From contig NZ_LT629750.1 of the NCBI RefSeq assembly GCF_900105125.1, forward strand, positions 5,421,001 through 5,485,000: 64,000 nt of DNA, given 5' to 3'. Source of the DNA: Bradyrhizobium canariense (lineage in GTDB: Bacteria; Pseudomonadota; Alphaproteobacteria; Rhizobiales; Xanthobacteraceae). Within the stretch, counting starts at the first letter, position 1. Each line of letters begins with the position of its first letter. Below, piece after piece: positions 34,729 through 46,337 of this stretch. The position numbers and the translations under genes are program-made. The notes beneath the pieces were generated by a model. It was not told the DNA's origin and did no database searches. It was given only the letters and a program-made list of their open reading frames with translations.

Positions 34729-35952
34729 ATGAGGCGCGTTGTTATCACCGGGATGGGCATTGTCTCATCGATCGGAAACAACACCCAGGAAGTGTTGGCG
34801 AGCCTTCATGAGGCGAAGTCAGGAATCACGCGCGCGGATAAATATGCCGAGCTGGGTTTTCGCTCCCAGGTGCAGGGTGCGCCGACGCTAAATCCGGCCG
34901 AGATGATCGACCGTCGCGCGATGCGATTTCTGGGCGAGGGTGCTGCCTGGAATCACGTTGCGATGGAGCAGGCGATCCAGGACGCCGGCCTTGAGCCCTC
35001 CGAAATTTCCAATATCCGCACCGGCATCATCATGGGTTCGGGCGGCCCGTCGGCGCGCACCATCGTCGAGGCTGCCGATATCACGCGCTCCAAGGGACCG
35101 AAGCGGGTCGGACCGTTTGCGGTGCCAAAGGCGATGTCATCGACGGCATCCGCGACGCTTGCGACCTGGTTCAAGATCAAGGGCGTGAACTATTCGATCT
35201 CGTCGGCTTGCGCGACGTCGAACCATTGTATTGGCAACGCCTATGAAACGATCCAGATTGGCAAGCAGGATGTCATCTTCGCCGGCGGCTGCGAGGAACT
35301 GGACTGGTCGCTGTCGGTTCTGTTCGACGCGATGGGCGCGATGTCGTCGAAATACAATGATACGCCGGCAACCGCGTCCCGTCCCTATGATATCAGCCGC
35401 GATGGTTTTGTGATCGCGGGCGGCGCTGGCGTGGTGGTGCTCGAGGAGCTTGAGCATGCCAAGGCACGCGGCGCGCGCATCTATGCCGAAATCGTCGGCT
35501 ATGGCGCCACCTCTGACGGTTACGACATGGTGGCGCCCTCGGGCGAAGGCGCCGAGCGCTGCATGCGCATGGCGCTGGAGACCGTGAAGACGCCGGTCGA
35601 CTATATCAACCCGCATGCGACGTCGACGCCGGCCGGCGATCCGCCGGAAATCGAGGCGATCCGCAAGGTATTCGGAGCCGGCGAAAAATGCCCGCCGATT
35701 TCCGCGACCAAGGCGCTGACCGGGCATTCGCTTGGCGCCACCGGCGTGCAGGAAGCGATCTACTCGCTATTGATGATGAACAACGGCTTCGTTTGCGAGA
35801 GCGCCCACATCACCGAACTCGATCCTGTGTTCGCCGACATGCCGATCGTGCGCAAGCGGATCGATAACGCCAAGTTGGGGACCGTGCTTTCGAATTCCTT
35901 CGGATTCGGCGGCACCAACGCCACGCTGGTGTTCAAGCGGCTGGATGCGTGA
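34729..35952 (+). CDS. fabB: 3-oxoacyl-ACP synthase I
   Basis: Condensing enzyme that elongates cis-3-decenoyl-ACP and other acyl-ACPs with malonyl-ACP. The 407-residue thiolase-fold protein shows the Cys-His-His triad: [24 protein letters not shown] and [11 protein letters not shown], and ends with [27 protein letters not shown] precedes the ATG. It follows fabA by 61 bp, an A/C-rich stretch with no gene. Confidence 0.97.
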   Translation: MRRVVITGMGIVSSIGNNTQEVLASLHEAKSGITRADKYAELGFRSQVQGAPTLNPAEMIDRRAMRFLGEGAAWNHVAMEQAIQDAGLEPSEISNIRTGIIMGSGGPSARTIVEAADITRSKGPKRVGPFAVPKAMSSTASATLATWFKIKGVNYSISSACATSNHCIGNAYETIQIGKQDVIFAGGCEELDWSLSVLFDAMGAMSSKYNDTPATASRPYDISRDGFVIAGGAGVVVLEELEHAKARGARIYAEIVGYGATSDGYDMVAPSGEGAERCMRMALETVKTPVDYINPHATSTPAGDPPEIEAIRKVFGAGEKCPPISATKALTGHSLGATGVQEAIYSLLMMNNGFVCESAHITELDPVFADMPIVRKRIDNAKLGTVLSNSFGFGGTNATLVFKRLDA

Positions 35953-35962
35953 GATTCGAAGT

Positions 35963-36003
35963 TGTCATGCCCTGCGAAAGCGGGGCATCCAGTACGCCCG
36001 GCC
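35963..36003. repeat. Palindromic repeat after fabB
   Basis: TGCCCTGC-GAAA-GCGGGGCA forms a stem with a tetraloop and is preceded by GTCA and followed by TCCAGTACGCC. It is nearly identical to the copy after fabI (36921), so the two bracket fabI. Confidence 0.75.
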
Positions 36004-36093
36004 ATTTCGGAACTATCGTAACGCTTCGTGTTACTGGATCGTCCGGCCGAGCCGGATGTTGACCGTCAGAGAGATGAGTGGAGCGGACCGACG

Positions 36094-36894
36094 ATGCAGG
36101 ACCTAATGAAGGGCAAGCGCGGGTTGATCATGGGCGTTGCCAATGATCATTCAATTGCCTGGGGCATTGCCAAGACACTGGCCGCACAGGGCGCCGAACT
36201 CGCCTTTACCTATCAGGGCGAGGCGCTGGGCAAGCGGGTCAAGCCGCTGGCGCAGTCACTGAACGTCGATACGGTCTTGCCCTGCGACGTTGAGAATCTC
36301 GATAGCGTCGATCAGGTCTTCGATGCGCTGCGGAAGAAATGGGGCCAGCTGGATTTTCTGGTTCACGCAATCGCCTTCTCCGACAAGAATGAGCTGAAGG
36401 GGCGTTACGCCGACACCACGCGCGAGAACTTTTCGCGCACCATGCTGATCTCCTGTTTTTCATTCACGGAGCTCGCCAAGCGGGCGGCTGAAATGATGCC
36501 GGCTTCCGGCGGCGCGATCATCACGCTGACCTTCGGCGGATCGGTGCGGGTGATGCCGAACTACAACGTGATGGGCGTGGCAAAGGCGGCGCTGGAAGCC
36601 TCGGTGCGATATCTCGCGTCCGATTTCGGACCGCGCGGCGTCCGCGTCAATGCGATCTCGGCGGGGCCGATACGCACGCTCGCGGGGTCCGGCATTGGCG
36701 ATGCGCGCGCGCTGTTCGGGTTTATGCAGAAGCATTCGCCGCTCGGCCGCGGCGTAACGCTGGACGAACTCGGCGGCTCCGCACTGTACCTTTTGTCCGA
36801 TCTCTCCGGCGGTGTCACCGGCGAAATCCACTACGTGGATTCCGGTTACAACGTCATCTCGATGCCGCGGCCGGAAGAGCTGAAGGCGGAATAG
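36094..36894 (+). CDS. fabI: Enoyl-ACP reductase (NADH), FabI type
   Basis: Reduces trans-2-enoyl-ACP in the last step of each elongation cycle and is the triclosan target class. The 266-residue SDR-fold protein has the FabI N-terminus MKGKRGLIMGVANDHSIAWG and the active-site Tyr and Lys in NYNVMGVAKAALEASVRYLA. ATG 36094 (MQDLMKGKRG) is preferred because the upstream 22 codons do not match and GGAG precedes it. It completes the fabA-fabB-fabI set. Confidence 0.95.
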   Translation: MQDLMKGKRGLIMGVANDHSIAWGIAKTLAAQGAELAFTYQGEALGKRVKPLAQSLNVDTVLPCDVENLDSVDQVFDALRKKWGQLDFLVHAIAFSDKNELKGRYADTTRENFSRTMLISCFSFTELAKRAAEMMPASGGAIITLTFGGSVRVMPNYNVMGVAKAALEASVRYLASDFGPRGVRVNAISAGPIRTLAGSGIGDARALFGFMQKHSPLGRGVTLDELGGSALYLLSDLSGGVTGEIHYVDSGYNVISMPRPEELKAE

Positions 36895-36920
36895 TCGGGA
36901 TGCTGTCGCATAATTAATGC

Positions 36921-36955
36921 GTCATGCCCCGCGAAAGCGGGGCGGCATCCAGTAC
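36921..36955. repeat. Palindromic repeat after fabI
   Basis: GCCCCGC-GAAA-GCGGGGC (36926-36943) within GTCATGCC...GGCATCCAGTAC. It shares the GAAA tetraloop and flanks with the copy at 35963 and lies 26 bp after the fabI stop. Confidence 0.75.
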
Positions 36956-37035
36956 TCTGCGGCTTCCCGATTTTTACACCAATGTCTCTGCAATACCGGA
37001 TCGGCCGCTTCTCGGGCGACGAAGCTCGTCGATCC

Positions 37036-37632
37036 TCACCCCGCGGCGAGCTTTTCGGCGCGCTGGAACGCGGGCCGCGCCACGCAGCGCGCGATATAGG
37101 CGTCGAATGACGGCCGCGACGGCACCATCTTGAACAGCCGTACCGAAAAATTCAGCGCTGAGCCAATCGCGATATCCGCGGCGGAAAAATTCTCGCCGAG
37201 AATCCACGGCCCTTTCGTAAGCGCATTGTCGAGCACATCGAACACCCGCTGCGCGTCGCCCCAGCCCGCGGCCACGGAATTCATCTCGATCTTGGTTGCG
37301 ATCTGCACCATCGCGGGTTCGATGCAGCCGGGCGCGAAGAACAGCCAGTACAGATATTTCGCGCGCAAGGGATCGCCCAGAGCAGGCGCCAATTTCGCCT
37401 CGGGGTAGCGCTCGGCGACATAGGCGCAGATCGCGGCGGCTTCCGCCAGTGCCGCCTCGCCATCCCTGAGCGCCGGCACCTTGCCCATCGGATTGATCGC
37501 AAGATATTCGGGCGTCTTCTGTGCGCCGGCGGAGATATCCGTCAGCACCCGCTCGTAAGGCTGCCCGGTTTCTTCCATCAGCCAGAGTGCGGTGAACGAG
37601 CGCGAACGCGGCGACCAATAGAGCTGCATCAT
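37036..37632 (-). CDS. Glutathione S-transferase family protein
   Basis: A 198-residue cytoplasmic protein with an N-terminal thioredoxin-like domain (MQLYWSPRSRSFTALWLMEE, NPMGKVPALRDGEAALAEAAAI) and an all-helical C-terminal domain containing the N-capping motif FSAADIAIGSAL. The Ser in SPRSRS may be the catalytic residue. Its start overlaps the stop of the GNAT gene (TCAT at 37629-37632 on the plus strand), so they form a two-gene operon. Substrate unknown. Confidence 0.88.
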   Translation of the reverse strand: MMQLYWSPRSRSFTALWLMEETGQPYERVLTDISAGAQKTPEYLAINPMGKVPALRDGEAALAEAAAICAYVAERYPEAKLAPALGDPLRAKYLYWLFFAPGCIEPAMVQIATKIEMNSVAAGWGDAQRVFDVLDNALTKGPWILGENFSAADIAIGSALNFSVRLFKMVPSRPSFDAYIARCVARPAFQRAEKLAAG

Positions 37633-38090
37633 GGGGCGGATCCTTGTTTCATCCAGCGATAATATTTCATCACGAATCCCGTCATCGGCTCGACCGCTTC
37701 CTTCTCAAACACAAAACCCTCGCGCTCGTACCAGCGCCAAGCTTTTTCATTTTCACGCACGCAGCGCAACCAGATTTGATCCGGCATCTGCTGCCGCGCG
37801 AAAGCGAGCAGTTTTCGCCCGAGGCTTCGGCCCTGATAGTCCGGCGCCACGAACAACTGGTCGAGATAGCGGTTGGGAATATGCAACGCCAGCATCGCCG
37901 CGAGCGTTCCGCCGTCGTCGGCAACATAAAGACTCCAGCCCTTCTCGATCTCGTGCGGGACCCGCGCGCGCAACTGCGCCAGCAAAAACTTGCTGGCCTC
38001 CGCGAGCCCCGTCGATACCCAGCTGTTCATCCAGACGCGCGCGACCTCGTCATATTCGTCCGGGCGCGCGGGGCGGATTGTGGGCGGCAT
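37629..38090 (-). CDS. GNAT-family N-acetyltransferase
   Basis: A 153-residue acetyl-CoA-dependent transferase. The CoA-binding motif is QGRSLGRKLL after LDQLFVAPDY, and the final strand-helix is NEKAWRWYEREGFVFEKE. ATG 38090 (MPPTIRPARPDEYDE) matches the typical GNAT N-terminus; an upstream frame start at 38129 adds 13 unlikely residues. It is coupled to the GST gene. The acceptor cannot be inferred. Confidence 0.85.
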   Translation of the reverse strand: MPPTIRPARPDEYDEVARVWMNSWVSTGLAEASKFLLAQLRARVPHEIEKGWSLYVADDGGTLAAMLALHIPNRYLDQLFVAPDYQGRSLGRKLLAFARQQMPDQIWLRCVRENEKAWRWYEREGFVFEKEAVEPMTGFVMKYYRWMKQGSAP

Positions 38091-38142
38091 AAGATGGATC
38101 CTTGGACCGCCCCATGCCCCAGATGCCATTGGAGGATTTCAC

Positions 38143-38164
38143 CCCTCTCCGCTTGCGGTGAGGG
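38143..38164. repeat. CCCTC/GAGGG hairpin repeat
   Basis: CCCTC and GAGGG bracket CCGC-TTG-CGG, followed by CCGAGGCGGGGGCC. The sequence recalls the CCTCTCC hairpins of the DUF559 unit but is shorter and carries no gene. Confidence 0.5.
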
Positions 38165-38273
38165 CCGAGGCGGGGGCCACTCGATCAATACACCCATCCC
38201 GGTCCGCTCGGAAAGAGCCTCCCGCTGCCCCGCGTAAGCGAGGTTTTCCGGCAGATCCTTGCAACGGCCCGAC

Positions 38274-38304
38274 AAAAAAAGCCCCCGCGATTTCTCGCGG
38301 GGGC
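38274..38304 (-). terminator. Intrinsic terminator after katG
   Basis: A perfect 10-bp stem GCCCCCGCGA/TCGCGGGGGC with a 4-base loop is followed on the minus strand by seven T. It lies 30 bp beyond the katG stop. Confidence 0.92.
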
Positions 38305-38333
38305 CTGTTCAACTTCAATCGACCGTGTCCGAC

Positions 38334-40598
<2,265 letters not shown>

Positions 40599-40801
40599 TC
40601 ATCCTTCCGCTGGGTTGTTGATGACAGCCCTTCGGCGACGGCGATAGTTCGCAATCCGAGAAGGCTCTGCGTTTCCAAAGTTGCTGTTTCCGGGGCGTCC
40701 GAACGAGCAGGCGGCCAAAAACGGTTTCGCTCTAGCACTAGCTCGTATCGCTACTTTGGAAGATATCTAACATCAGGTCCAGTCGAATTGTCTTGAGCTC
40801 T

Positions 40802-40820
40802 CGATCAGTTTATCTGATCG
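40802..40820 (+). promoter_or_regulatory. Palindrome at the oxyR start, possible OxyR operator
   Basis: CGATCAG and CTGATCG flank TTTAT, ending four bases before the oxyR ATG. The ATC-N9-GAT geometry resembles a LysR-type site. It could mediate autoregulation, or as RNA it could shield the GGGG before the start codon. The rest of the 291-bp katG-oxyR gap shows no further clear palindrome to me. Confidence 0.4.
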
Positions 40821-40823
40821 GGG

Positions 40824-41810
40824 ATGATTACGCTGCGGCAGCTTCGTTACCTCTCCGCGCTCGCCAAGCACGGCCATTTTGGCCGGGCGGCGGAGGCCTG
40901 CGCGGTCACGCAACCGGCACTGTCGATGCAGATTCGCGATCTGGAGCGCACACTTGGCGTTGCGGTGGTCGAGCGGCGCCCGGGCGATGTAATCTTAACC
41001 GATGTCGGGCGGGAAATAGCCCGACGTGGCGAGGACGTGCTGGCCGCCTCGCGTGATCTGGTCGATTTCGCGAGGCATCGCCGCGGCGTGCTGACGGGGC
41101 GGCTGACACTCGGGGTGATCCCTTCGCTTGCGCCCTATTTACTGCCGCGAATTCTGCCTCCGTTGCAAAGCCGGTTCCCGGAATTGCGTCTGGAACTGCG
41201 GGAAACCCAAACCAGGCAACTCGTCGAAGACGTCAAGAACGGGACCCTCGATGCCGCGATGCTGGCGCTGCCGGTGGACGAGCCGGATATCAATGCCATC
41301 GCTCTGTTTGAAGATCTGTTTCTGCTCGCGGTGCCCGCGGACGATCCGCGCGCGGAGACGATGCGCGTGGCCGCCGAGGACATCGATCAAAGCCGGTTGA
41401 TCCTGCTTGAAGACGGGCATTGCCTGCGCGATCAGGCGCTGGCGTTTTGTGGGACCGCGCGTGGGCGGGCAGTGGGAGCTGCGGGCACAGCGTTTGGCGC
41501 CAGTAGCCTTACAACTGTGATGCAAATGGTCGCCGGCGGCTACGGCGTCACGCTGATCCCACAGATCGCCGCCGACGTCGAACAGCGCGATGACCGGGTG
41601 AAATTGCTTCGGCTGAAAAATCCGCAACCCGGCCGCACCATCGGCCTCGTGTTCCGCCGCACCTCGCCGCGCAAGGATGATTTTGCCGCGCTAGGGGATG
41701 TGGTGAAGGAAAGCGTGGATCAACCATCCGCGGGGTCATCATTGCGAGCCAGCGGGTCGGTGCAAAGCGCCGCCCGACGACAGGCTCCGCGAGGTAACGC
41801 AGAGTCTTGA
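40824..41810 (+). CDS. oxyR: Peroxide-sensing LysR regulator OxyR
   Basis: A 328-residue LysR regulator. The HTH is at residues 1-60 (LRYLSALAKHGHFGRAAEAC). The redox pair expected from E. coli OxyR (C199/C208) is present as C200 and C209 in GHCLRDQALAFCG, with the same eight-residue spacing, so peroxide sensing by disulfide formation is very likely. It is divergent from katG. A long C-terminal tail of about 30 residues (VDQPSAGSSLRASGSVQSAA) is compositionally biased and may come from neighbouring repeat DNA. Confidence 0.93.
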   Translation: MITLRQLRYLSALAKHGHFGRAAEACAVTQPALSMQIRDLERTLGVAVVERRPGDVILTDVGREIARRGEDVLAASRDLVDFARHRRGVLTGRLTLGVIPSLAPYLLPRILPPLQSRFPELRLELRETQTRQLVEDVKNGTLDAAMLALPVDEPDINAIALFEDLFLLAVPADDPRAETMRVAAEDIDQSRLILLEDGHCLRDQALAFCGTARGRAVGAAGTAFGASSLTTVMQMVAGGYGVTLIPQIAADVEQRDDRVKLLRLKNPQPGRTIGLVFRRTSPRKDDFAALGDVVKESVDQPSAGSSLRASGSVQSAARRQAPRGNAES

Positions 41811-41881
41811 TTGAGAAACTGGATTGCTTCGTCGCTTTGCTCCTCGCAATGACAAAAGGGCAGCTCTTGCTCACGCAAAAC

Positions 41882-41908
41882 AAAAAGGGCGGCTGAAAAG
41901 CCGCCCTT
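41882..41908 (-). terminator. Intrinsic terminator after pnp
   Basis: A perfect 10-bp stem AAGGGCGGCT/AGCCGCCCTT with a 4-base loop, followed on the minus strand by a run of T (41886-41882). It lies about 40 bp beyond the pnp stop and ends the long rimP-pnp cluster. Confidence 0.9.
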
Positions 41909-41945
41909 CGTTGTTCTTGTCTTGTTGTTCTTGCCTTGGCGAAAC

Positions 41946-44102
41946 CTACTCGCCGGCGGCTTCGCGTGGCGGCGGAGCTTCGGTCTTCTGCTTGGCTTCG
42001 AGGTCTTCGCCGGTCGCCTGATCGACGGCCTTCATCGACAGCCGCGTCTTGCCGCGATCGTCGAAGCCGAGCAGCTTGACCTTGACCTTGTCGCCTTCCT
42101 TGACGACGTCGGAGGTCTTCTGCACGCGATTGGACGCGAGCTGGCTGATGTGGACCAAGCCGTCCTTGGCGCCGAAGAAGTTCACGAACGCGCCGAACTC
42201 CATCACCTTGACCACGGTGCCTTCATAGATCTGGCCGATTTCCGGATCGGACGCGATCGACTTGATCCACTTGATCGCGGCCTTGATCGATTCGCCGTCG
42301 GCGGACGCGACCTTCACGGTGCCGTCATCATCGATATTGACCTTGGCGCCGGTCTTCTCGACGATTTCGCGGATCACCTTGCCGCCGGTGCCGATCACTT
42401 CGCGGATCTTGTCGGTCGCAATCTTGAAGGTCTCGATGCGCGGCGCGTATTCGCCGAGCTCGGCGCGCGCCGCGGTCAAGGCCTTCGACATCTCACCGAG
42501 AATGTGGATGCGCCCGTCCTTAGCTTGGCCGAGTGCGACCTTCATGATCTCTTCGGTGATGCCCTCGATCTTGATGTCCATCTGCAGCGAGGTGATGCCC
42601 TGATCGGTGCCGGCGACCTTGAAGTCCATGTCGCCGAGATGATCTTCGTCGCCCAGGATGTCGGACAACACCGCGAAGCGCGAACCCTCGAGAATGAGGC
42701 CCATGGCGATGCCCGCCGTCGGCCGCTTCAAGGGAACACCCGCATCCATCAACGCCAGCGAGGCGCCGCAGACCGACGCCATCGAGGACGATCCGTTGGA
42801 TTCGGTGATTTCCGAGACCACACGCACGGTGTAGGGGAATTCGTGATGCGGCGGCAGCACCGGGTGAATCGCGCGCCAGGCCAGTTTGCCATGGCCGATT
42901 TCGCGACGCTTGGTGCCGCCGAGGCGTCCGGTCTCACCGACCGAGTAGGGAGGGAAGTTGTAGTGCAGCAGGAACTGCTCCTTGTAGGTGCCCGACAGCG
43001 AGTCGATGTACTGCTCGTCTTCGCCGGTGCCGAGCGTGGTCACCACCATCGCCTGGGTTTCACCGCGGGTGAACAGCGCCGAACCATGCGCGCGGGGCAG
43101 CACGCCGACCTCGGCGATGATATTGCGCACGGTCTTTGAATCGCGGCCGTCGATGCGCTTGCCGGTGTCGAGGATGTTCCAGCGAACGATCTTGGCTTCC
43201 AGCTCCTTGAACACGCCGGCGATGCGGAGCTTGTCGTATTTCGGCTCCTGACCTTCCGGGAAATAATGCGCCATCACCTTTTCCTTGGCGGCGCCGACGG
43301 CGGCATAGCGATCCTGCTTGACCGGGATTGCATAGGCCGCGCGCAGATCCTTCTCGATCAGCCCGAGCATTTCCTTCTCAAGCGCGCTCTCATCGACGAT
43401 CTTGACGTCGCGCGGCTCCTTCGCGGCCTTTTCGGCCAGCTCGATGATCGCGTTGATGACCGGCTGGAAGTGCCGGTGACCGAACATCACGGCGCCGAGC
43501 ATGATGTCTTCGTTCAGCTCCTTGGCTTCCGATTCCACCATCAGCACGGCGTCGGCGGTGCCGGCGACGACCAGATCGAGCTGGGTCTCGACCATTTCGT
43601 CGAGCGTGGGGTTGAGCACATATTCGTCATTGGCAAAGCCGACGCGGGCGGCGCCGATCGGGCCCTTGAACGGCGCGCCGGAAATGGTCAGCGCCGCGGA
43701 GGCTGCGACCAGTGCGAGAATGTCGGGATCGTTCTCCATGTCGTGCGAAAGCACGGTAACGATGACCTGGGTTTCATTGCGCCAGCCATCGACGAACAGC
43801 GGGCGGATCGGACGGTCGATCAGACGGGAGACCAGCGTCTCCTTTTCGGTCGGACGGCCTTCGCGCTTGAAGTAACCGCCGGGAATGCGGCCCGCGGCAT
43901 AGGCCTTCTCCTGGTAGTCGACGGTCAGCGGCAGGAAGTCGACGCCTTCGCGCGGCGTTTTCGCCGCAACGACGGTGGCAAGCACGACGGTCTCGCCATA
44001 GGTTGCCATCACGGCGCCGTCGGCCTGACGGGCGATCTTTCCGGTTTCAAGCTTGAGGGGACGTCCACCCCAGTCGATTTCGACTGAATGAGTATTGAAC
44101 AT
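41946..44102 (-). CDS. pnp: Polyribonucleotide nucleotidyltransferase
   Basis: Phosphorolytic 3'-5' exoribonuclease, trimeric, a core part of RNA decay. The 718-residue protein has two RNase PH domains (the first with [14 protein letters not shown], the second with [16 protein letters not shown] and its catalytic Asp), a KH domain ([15 protein letters not shown], around residue 565) and an S1 domain ([19 protein letters not shown]). Length is standard. It follows rpsO, separated by a 291-bp leader containing a long stem-loop, the arrangement subject to RNase III/PNPase autocontrol in E. coli. Confidence 0.97.
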   Translation of the reverse strand: MFNTHSVEIDWGGRPLKLETGKIARQADGAVMATYGETVVLATVVAAKTPREGVDFLPLTVDYQEKAYAAGRIPGGYFKREGRPTEKETLVSRLIDRPIRPLFVDGWRNETQVIVTVLSHDMENDPDILALVAASAALTISGAPFKGPIGAARVGFANDEYVLNPTLDEMVETQLDLVVAGTADAVLMVESEAKELNEDIMLGAVMFGHRHFQPVINAIIELAEKAAKEPRDVKIVDESALEKEMLGLIEKDLRAAYAIPVKQDRYAAVGAAKEKVMAHYFPEGQEPKYDKLRIAGVFKELEAKIVRWNILDTGKRIDGRDSKTVRNIIAEVGVLPRAHGSALFTRGETQAMVVTTLGTGEDEQYIDSLSGTYKEQFLLHYNFPPYSVGETGRLGGTKRREIGHGKLAWRAIHPVLPPHHEFPYTVRVVSEITESNGSSSMASVCGASLALMDAGVPLKRPTAGIAMGLILEGSRFAVLSDILGDEDHLGDMDFKVAGTDQGITSLQMDIKIEGITEEIMKVALGQAKDGRIHILGEMSKALTAARAELGEYAPRIETFKIATDKIREVIGTGGKVIREIVEKTGAKVNIDDDGTVKVASADGESIKAAIKWIKSIASDPEIGQIYEGTVVKVMEFGAFVNFFGAKDGLVHISQLASNRVQKTSDVVKEGDKVKVKLLGFDDRGKTRLSMKAVDQATGEDLEAKQKTEAPPPREAAGE

Positions 44103-44150
44103 TGCGATCTTCTTTCATGGGTTCACGAAAGAGGGGACGCCCAAAAACAC

Positions 44151-44224
44151 AAAAACCATGCGCAAGATGGCGAGACGCTGATCTCGATGCGAGGTCAGCA
44201 TCCGGCGATCCTGCCATGGTTTTT
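44151..44224 (-). promoter_or_regulatory. Long imperfect stem-loop in the pnp leader
   Basis: About 36 bases on each side pair with roughly 29 matches, from AAAAACCATG at one end to CATGGTTTTT at the other. It lies between rpsO and pnp, about 50 bp before the pnp start. It could be an RNase III target for pnp autocontrol, and the U-run after the stem could also make it a partial terminator. Confidence 0.6.
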
Positions 44225-44357
44225 ATGCTTCGGATGGCGTCCATCCTTTCGGTAGTACGGGCACCTTGCCCGTTCCGCCCAGCGGCCGGATTGCTGCTGG
44301 ACGATAGTGCGCATAACCGTTGGCAAAAACCGCAAAGTCCGGTTTTCGGGGTCATAC

Positions 44358-44383
44358 GAAAACGCGCGCAAACAGGCGCGCGT
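44358..44383 (-). terminator. Likely terminator after rpsO
   Basis: On the minus strand ACGCGCGC and GCGCGCGT flank CTGTTT and run into TTTCG. It starts about 10 bp after the rpsO stop. The short U-tract suggests incomplete termination, allowing some read-through to pnp. Confidence 0.65.
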
Positions 44384-44393
44384 ACTTGCAGAA

Positions 44394-44663
44394 TCAGCGA
44401 CGAATGTTGTGCTTTTCTAGCAACGCCTTGTAACGCGCCTCGTCCTTCTTCTTGATGTAATCGAGAAGGGAGCGACGCGTCGACACGAGCTTCAAAAGGC
44501 CACGACGCGAATGGTTGTCCTTCACGTGGGTCTTGAAGTGCCCGGTGAGGTTGTTGATGCGTTCCGACAGGATCGCAACCTGGACCTCGGGCGAGCCGGT
44601 GTCGCCGGCCTTGTTGGCATTCGTCTTGATGACTTCCGCTTTGCGTTCGGCGGTAATCGACAT
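44394..44663 (-). CDS. rpsO: 30S ribosomal protein S15
   Basis: Primary 16S rRNA-binding protein of the small subunit. The 89-residue product is full length, with [20 protein letters not shown] and the conserved [23 protein letters not shown] 44663 (MSITAERK) was chosen over a TTG two codons earlier. truB ends two bases upstream, so rbfA-truB-rpsO are tightly packed. Confidence 0.97.
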   Translation of the reverse strand: MSITAERKAEVIKTNANKAGDTGSPEVQVAILSERINNLTGHFKTHVKDNHSRRGLLKLVSTRRSLLDYIKKKDEARYKALLEKHNIRR

Positions 44664-44665
44664 CG

Positions 44666-45775
44666 TCAAATACTTTCGTTGTTGCGAGCCGAACTGGCAG
44701 TCAGTCCGGTCAGGTTGAACACGCGCTTGGGGATGAGTTCGCCATTGCCAATTTCGGCGAGGGCCAGAAGCCGGCCTGCCACCGTGACATAGACTGTGCC
44801 GCTACTATTGGGCGCATCCCGTCCGCGCAACAAAACGGCCTGGCCCCGATGGAGCCTTGCCGCATCAGCCCGTGTGACGGCCAGTGCCGGGATGTCGTCC
44901 AGCGCGGTCTCAACGGGCAAAAGCGCGTCGGCGAGGCTGCCCTCGCCAGACGCGGCTCTATTGCACAAAGCCTCCAATTGTTCCAGCGGAATCATATCGG
45001 CCTCGCCGAACGGGCCGACCAGGGTCCGCCGCAGGGCGCAGATATGGCCGTAACAGCCGAGAATTCGGCCGATATCGCGGGCCAGCGCCCGCACATAGGT
45101 TCCCTTGCCGCATTCGGCCTCGAACACCGATTTTCCGCTATCTATATGTTCTACAAGGGTTAATTCGTGAATCTCGACCGGCCGCGGCTTCAGCTCCACG
45201 GTCTCGCCGTCCCGGGCCAGATCGTAGGCGCGCTCGCCCTGGACCTTGATGGCGGAATATTGCGGCGGGGTCTGTTCGATCTGGCCGGTGAACTTCGGCA
45301 GTAATTCCCGGACCGCCTCGGCGGACGGCCTGAGATCGCTGGTCCGGGTTGCCCGTCCTTCCGTGTCATCGGTATCGCGCTCCTCGCCCCACGCCACCGT
45401 GAAGCGATAGCGCTTGCGGCCGTCCATCACGAACGGAACGGTCTTGGTGGCCTCGCCCATCGCGATCGGCAGTCCGCCGGAAGCGAGCGGATCGAGTGTG
45501 CCGGCGTGCCCGGCGCGCTTGGCCTGGAATAGCCGCTTCACGACCGCGACCGCATGCGTCGATGTCATGCCGATCGGCTTGTCGAGCACGACCCAGCCGT
45601 GAACGTCGCGCTTGTCGCGGCGCGGCTGGTTGTTCTGGCGCTGCTGCCTGTCGCGCGGATCGTTATTCGTCCTTCGCGCATCATCGCGATGCCCATCGAC
45701 AAAAATATTTTTTTCAGGGGCGTTTGTTTCAGTCGTTTGCGCATCGATTCCGCTGTTCGCGGTGGTCACAATCAT
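44666..45775 (-). CDS. truB: tRNA pseudouridine(55) synthase
   Basis: Makes pseudouridine 55 in the T-arm of tRNAs. The 369-residue protein has an unusual hydrophilic N-terminal extension of about 55 residues rich in Asp, Arg, Asn and Gln before the family start [17 protein letters not shown]. The catalytic Asp lies in [23 protein letters not shown] links it to rbfA (start ATG 45775, stop of rbfA 45777-45775). The extension looks disordered and could bind RNA, or a later start might be used, but I see no good internal Met. Confidence 0.94.
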   Translation of the reverse strand: MIVTTANSGIDAQTTETNAPEKNIFVDGHRDDARRTNNDPRDRQQRQNNQPRRDKRDVHGWVVLDKPIGMTSTHAVAVVKRLFQAKRAGHAGTLDPLASGGLPIAMGEATKTVPFVMDGRKRYRFTVAWGEERDTDDTEGRATRTSDLRPSAEAVRELLPKFTGQIEQTPPQYSAIKVQGERAYDLARDGETVELKPRPVEIHELTLVEHIDSGKSVFEAECGKGTYVRALARDIGRILGCYGHICALRRTLVGPFGEADMIPLEQLEALCNRAASGEGSLADALLPVETALDDIPALAVTRADAARLHRGQAVLLRGRDAPNSSGTVYVTVAGRLLALAEIGNGELIPKRVFNLTGLTASSARNNESI

Positions 45776-46191
45776 CACTCGTCGTCCGAATCGGGTGCGA
45801 GGTCTCTTTGCACCGCAGGTGTTCGCAGTAATTTCTCTATTCGTTCCGCTTCATCGAATCGCTCATCGACACGAAAGCGAATGTCAGGAGCAAATTTTAA
45901 GTTAACGCGGTGCGCGATCTCGCCGCGCAGGAATTTCTTGTTGCGCTCCAGGGCCGCGATCACGGCATCGGTGTCGCGTCCGCCGAGCGGCATCACATAG
46001 ATGGTCGCAAGCTTCAGATCCGGGGACATCCGCACTTCGGGCACGGTGATGATATGGCCCTCGAGATCCGGATCATGCACGCTGCCCTGCGACAGAATAT
46101 CCGCAATCGCGTGACGCACGGTCTCACCGACGCGCAACTGACGCTGCGAGCCGCCGGAGGCGGAATTCTTTTTCTGGTGCTGGCGAGGCAT
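45775..46191 (-). CDS. rbfA: Ribosome-binding factor A
   Basis: Cold-shock-related assembly factor that binds immature 30S subunits. The 138-residue KH-like protein has [19 protein letters not shown] at the N-terminus and [19 protein letters not shown] in the core. It shares one base with the truB start. A two-hairpin repeat lies between it and infB upstream, although the genes are normally co-transcribed. Confidence 0.94.
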   Translation of the reverse strand: MPRQHQKKNSASGGSQRQLRVGETVRHAIADILSQGSVHDPDLEGHIITVPEVRMSPDLKLATIYVMPLGGRDTDAVIAALERNKKFLRGEIAHRVNLKFAPDIRFRVDERFDEAERIEKLLRTPAVQRDLAPDSDDE

Positions 46192-46208
46192 TCTCGTCTC
46201 TCAAAACC

Positions 46209-46290
46209 GTCATGCCCGCGCTCGTCGCGGGCACCAACGTCTTTCTCTGGGAATCAAAGGCGTGGATGGCCGGAACAAGTCCGGCCATGA
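46209..46290. repeat. Two-hairpin palindromic repeat between infB and rbfA
   Basis: TGCCCGCG/CGCGGGCA (46213-46233) and ATGGCCGGA/TCCGGCCAT (46266-46288) form two stems, with GTCA and TGAC at the outer ends giving overall symmetry. It is the fullest copy of this family in the window and lies inside an otherwise compact operon. Confidence 0.8.
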
Positions 46291-46337
46291 CACTGCATTT
46301 TCAGTTAATAAAAATCCGCGCTTCGTAGGATTTGGAC

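Noticed and set aside
41922..43139. 405-codon plus-strand frame opposite pnp
   Set aside because: Antisense to a full-length PNPase; no independent ribosome-binding site or family match.
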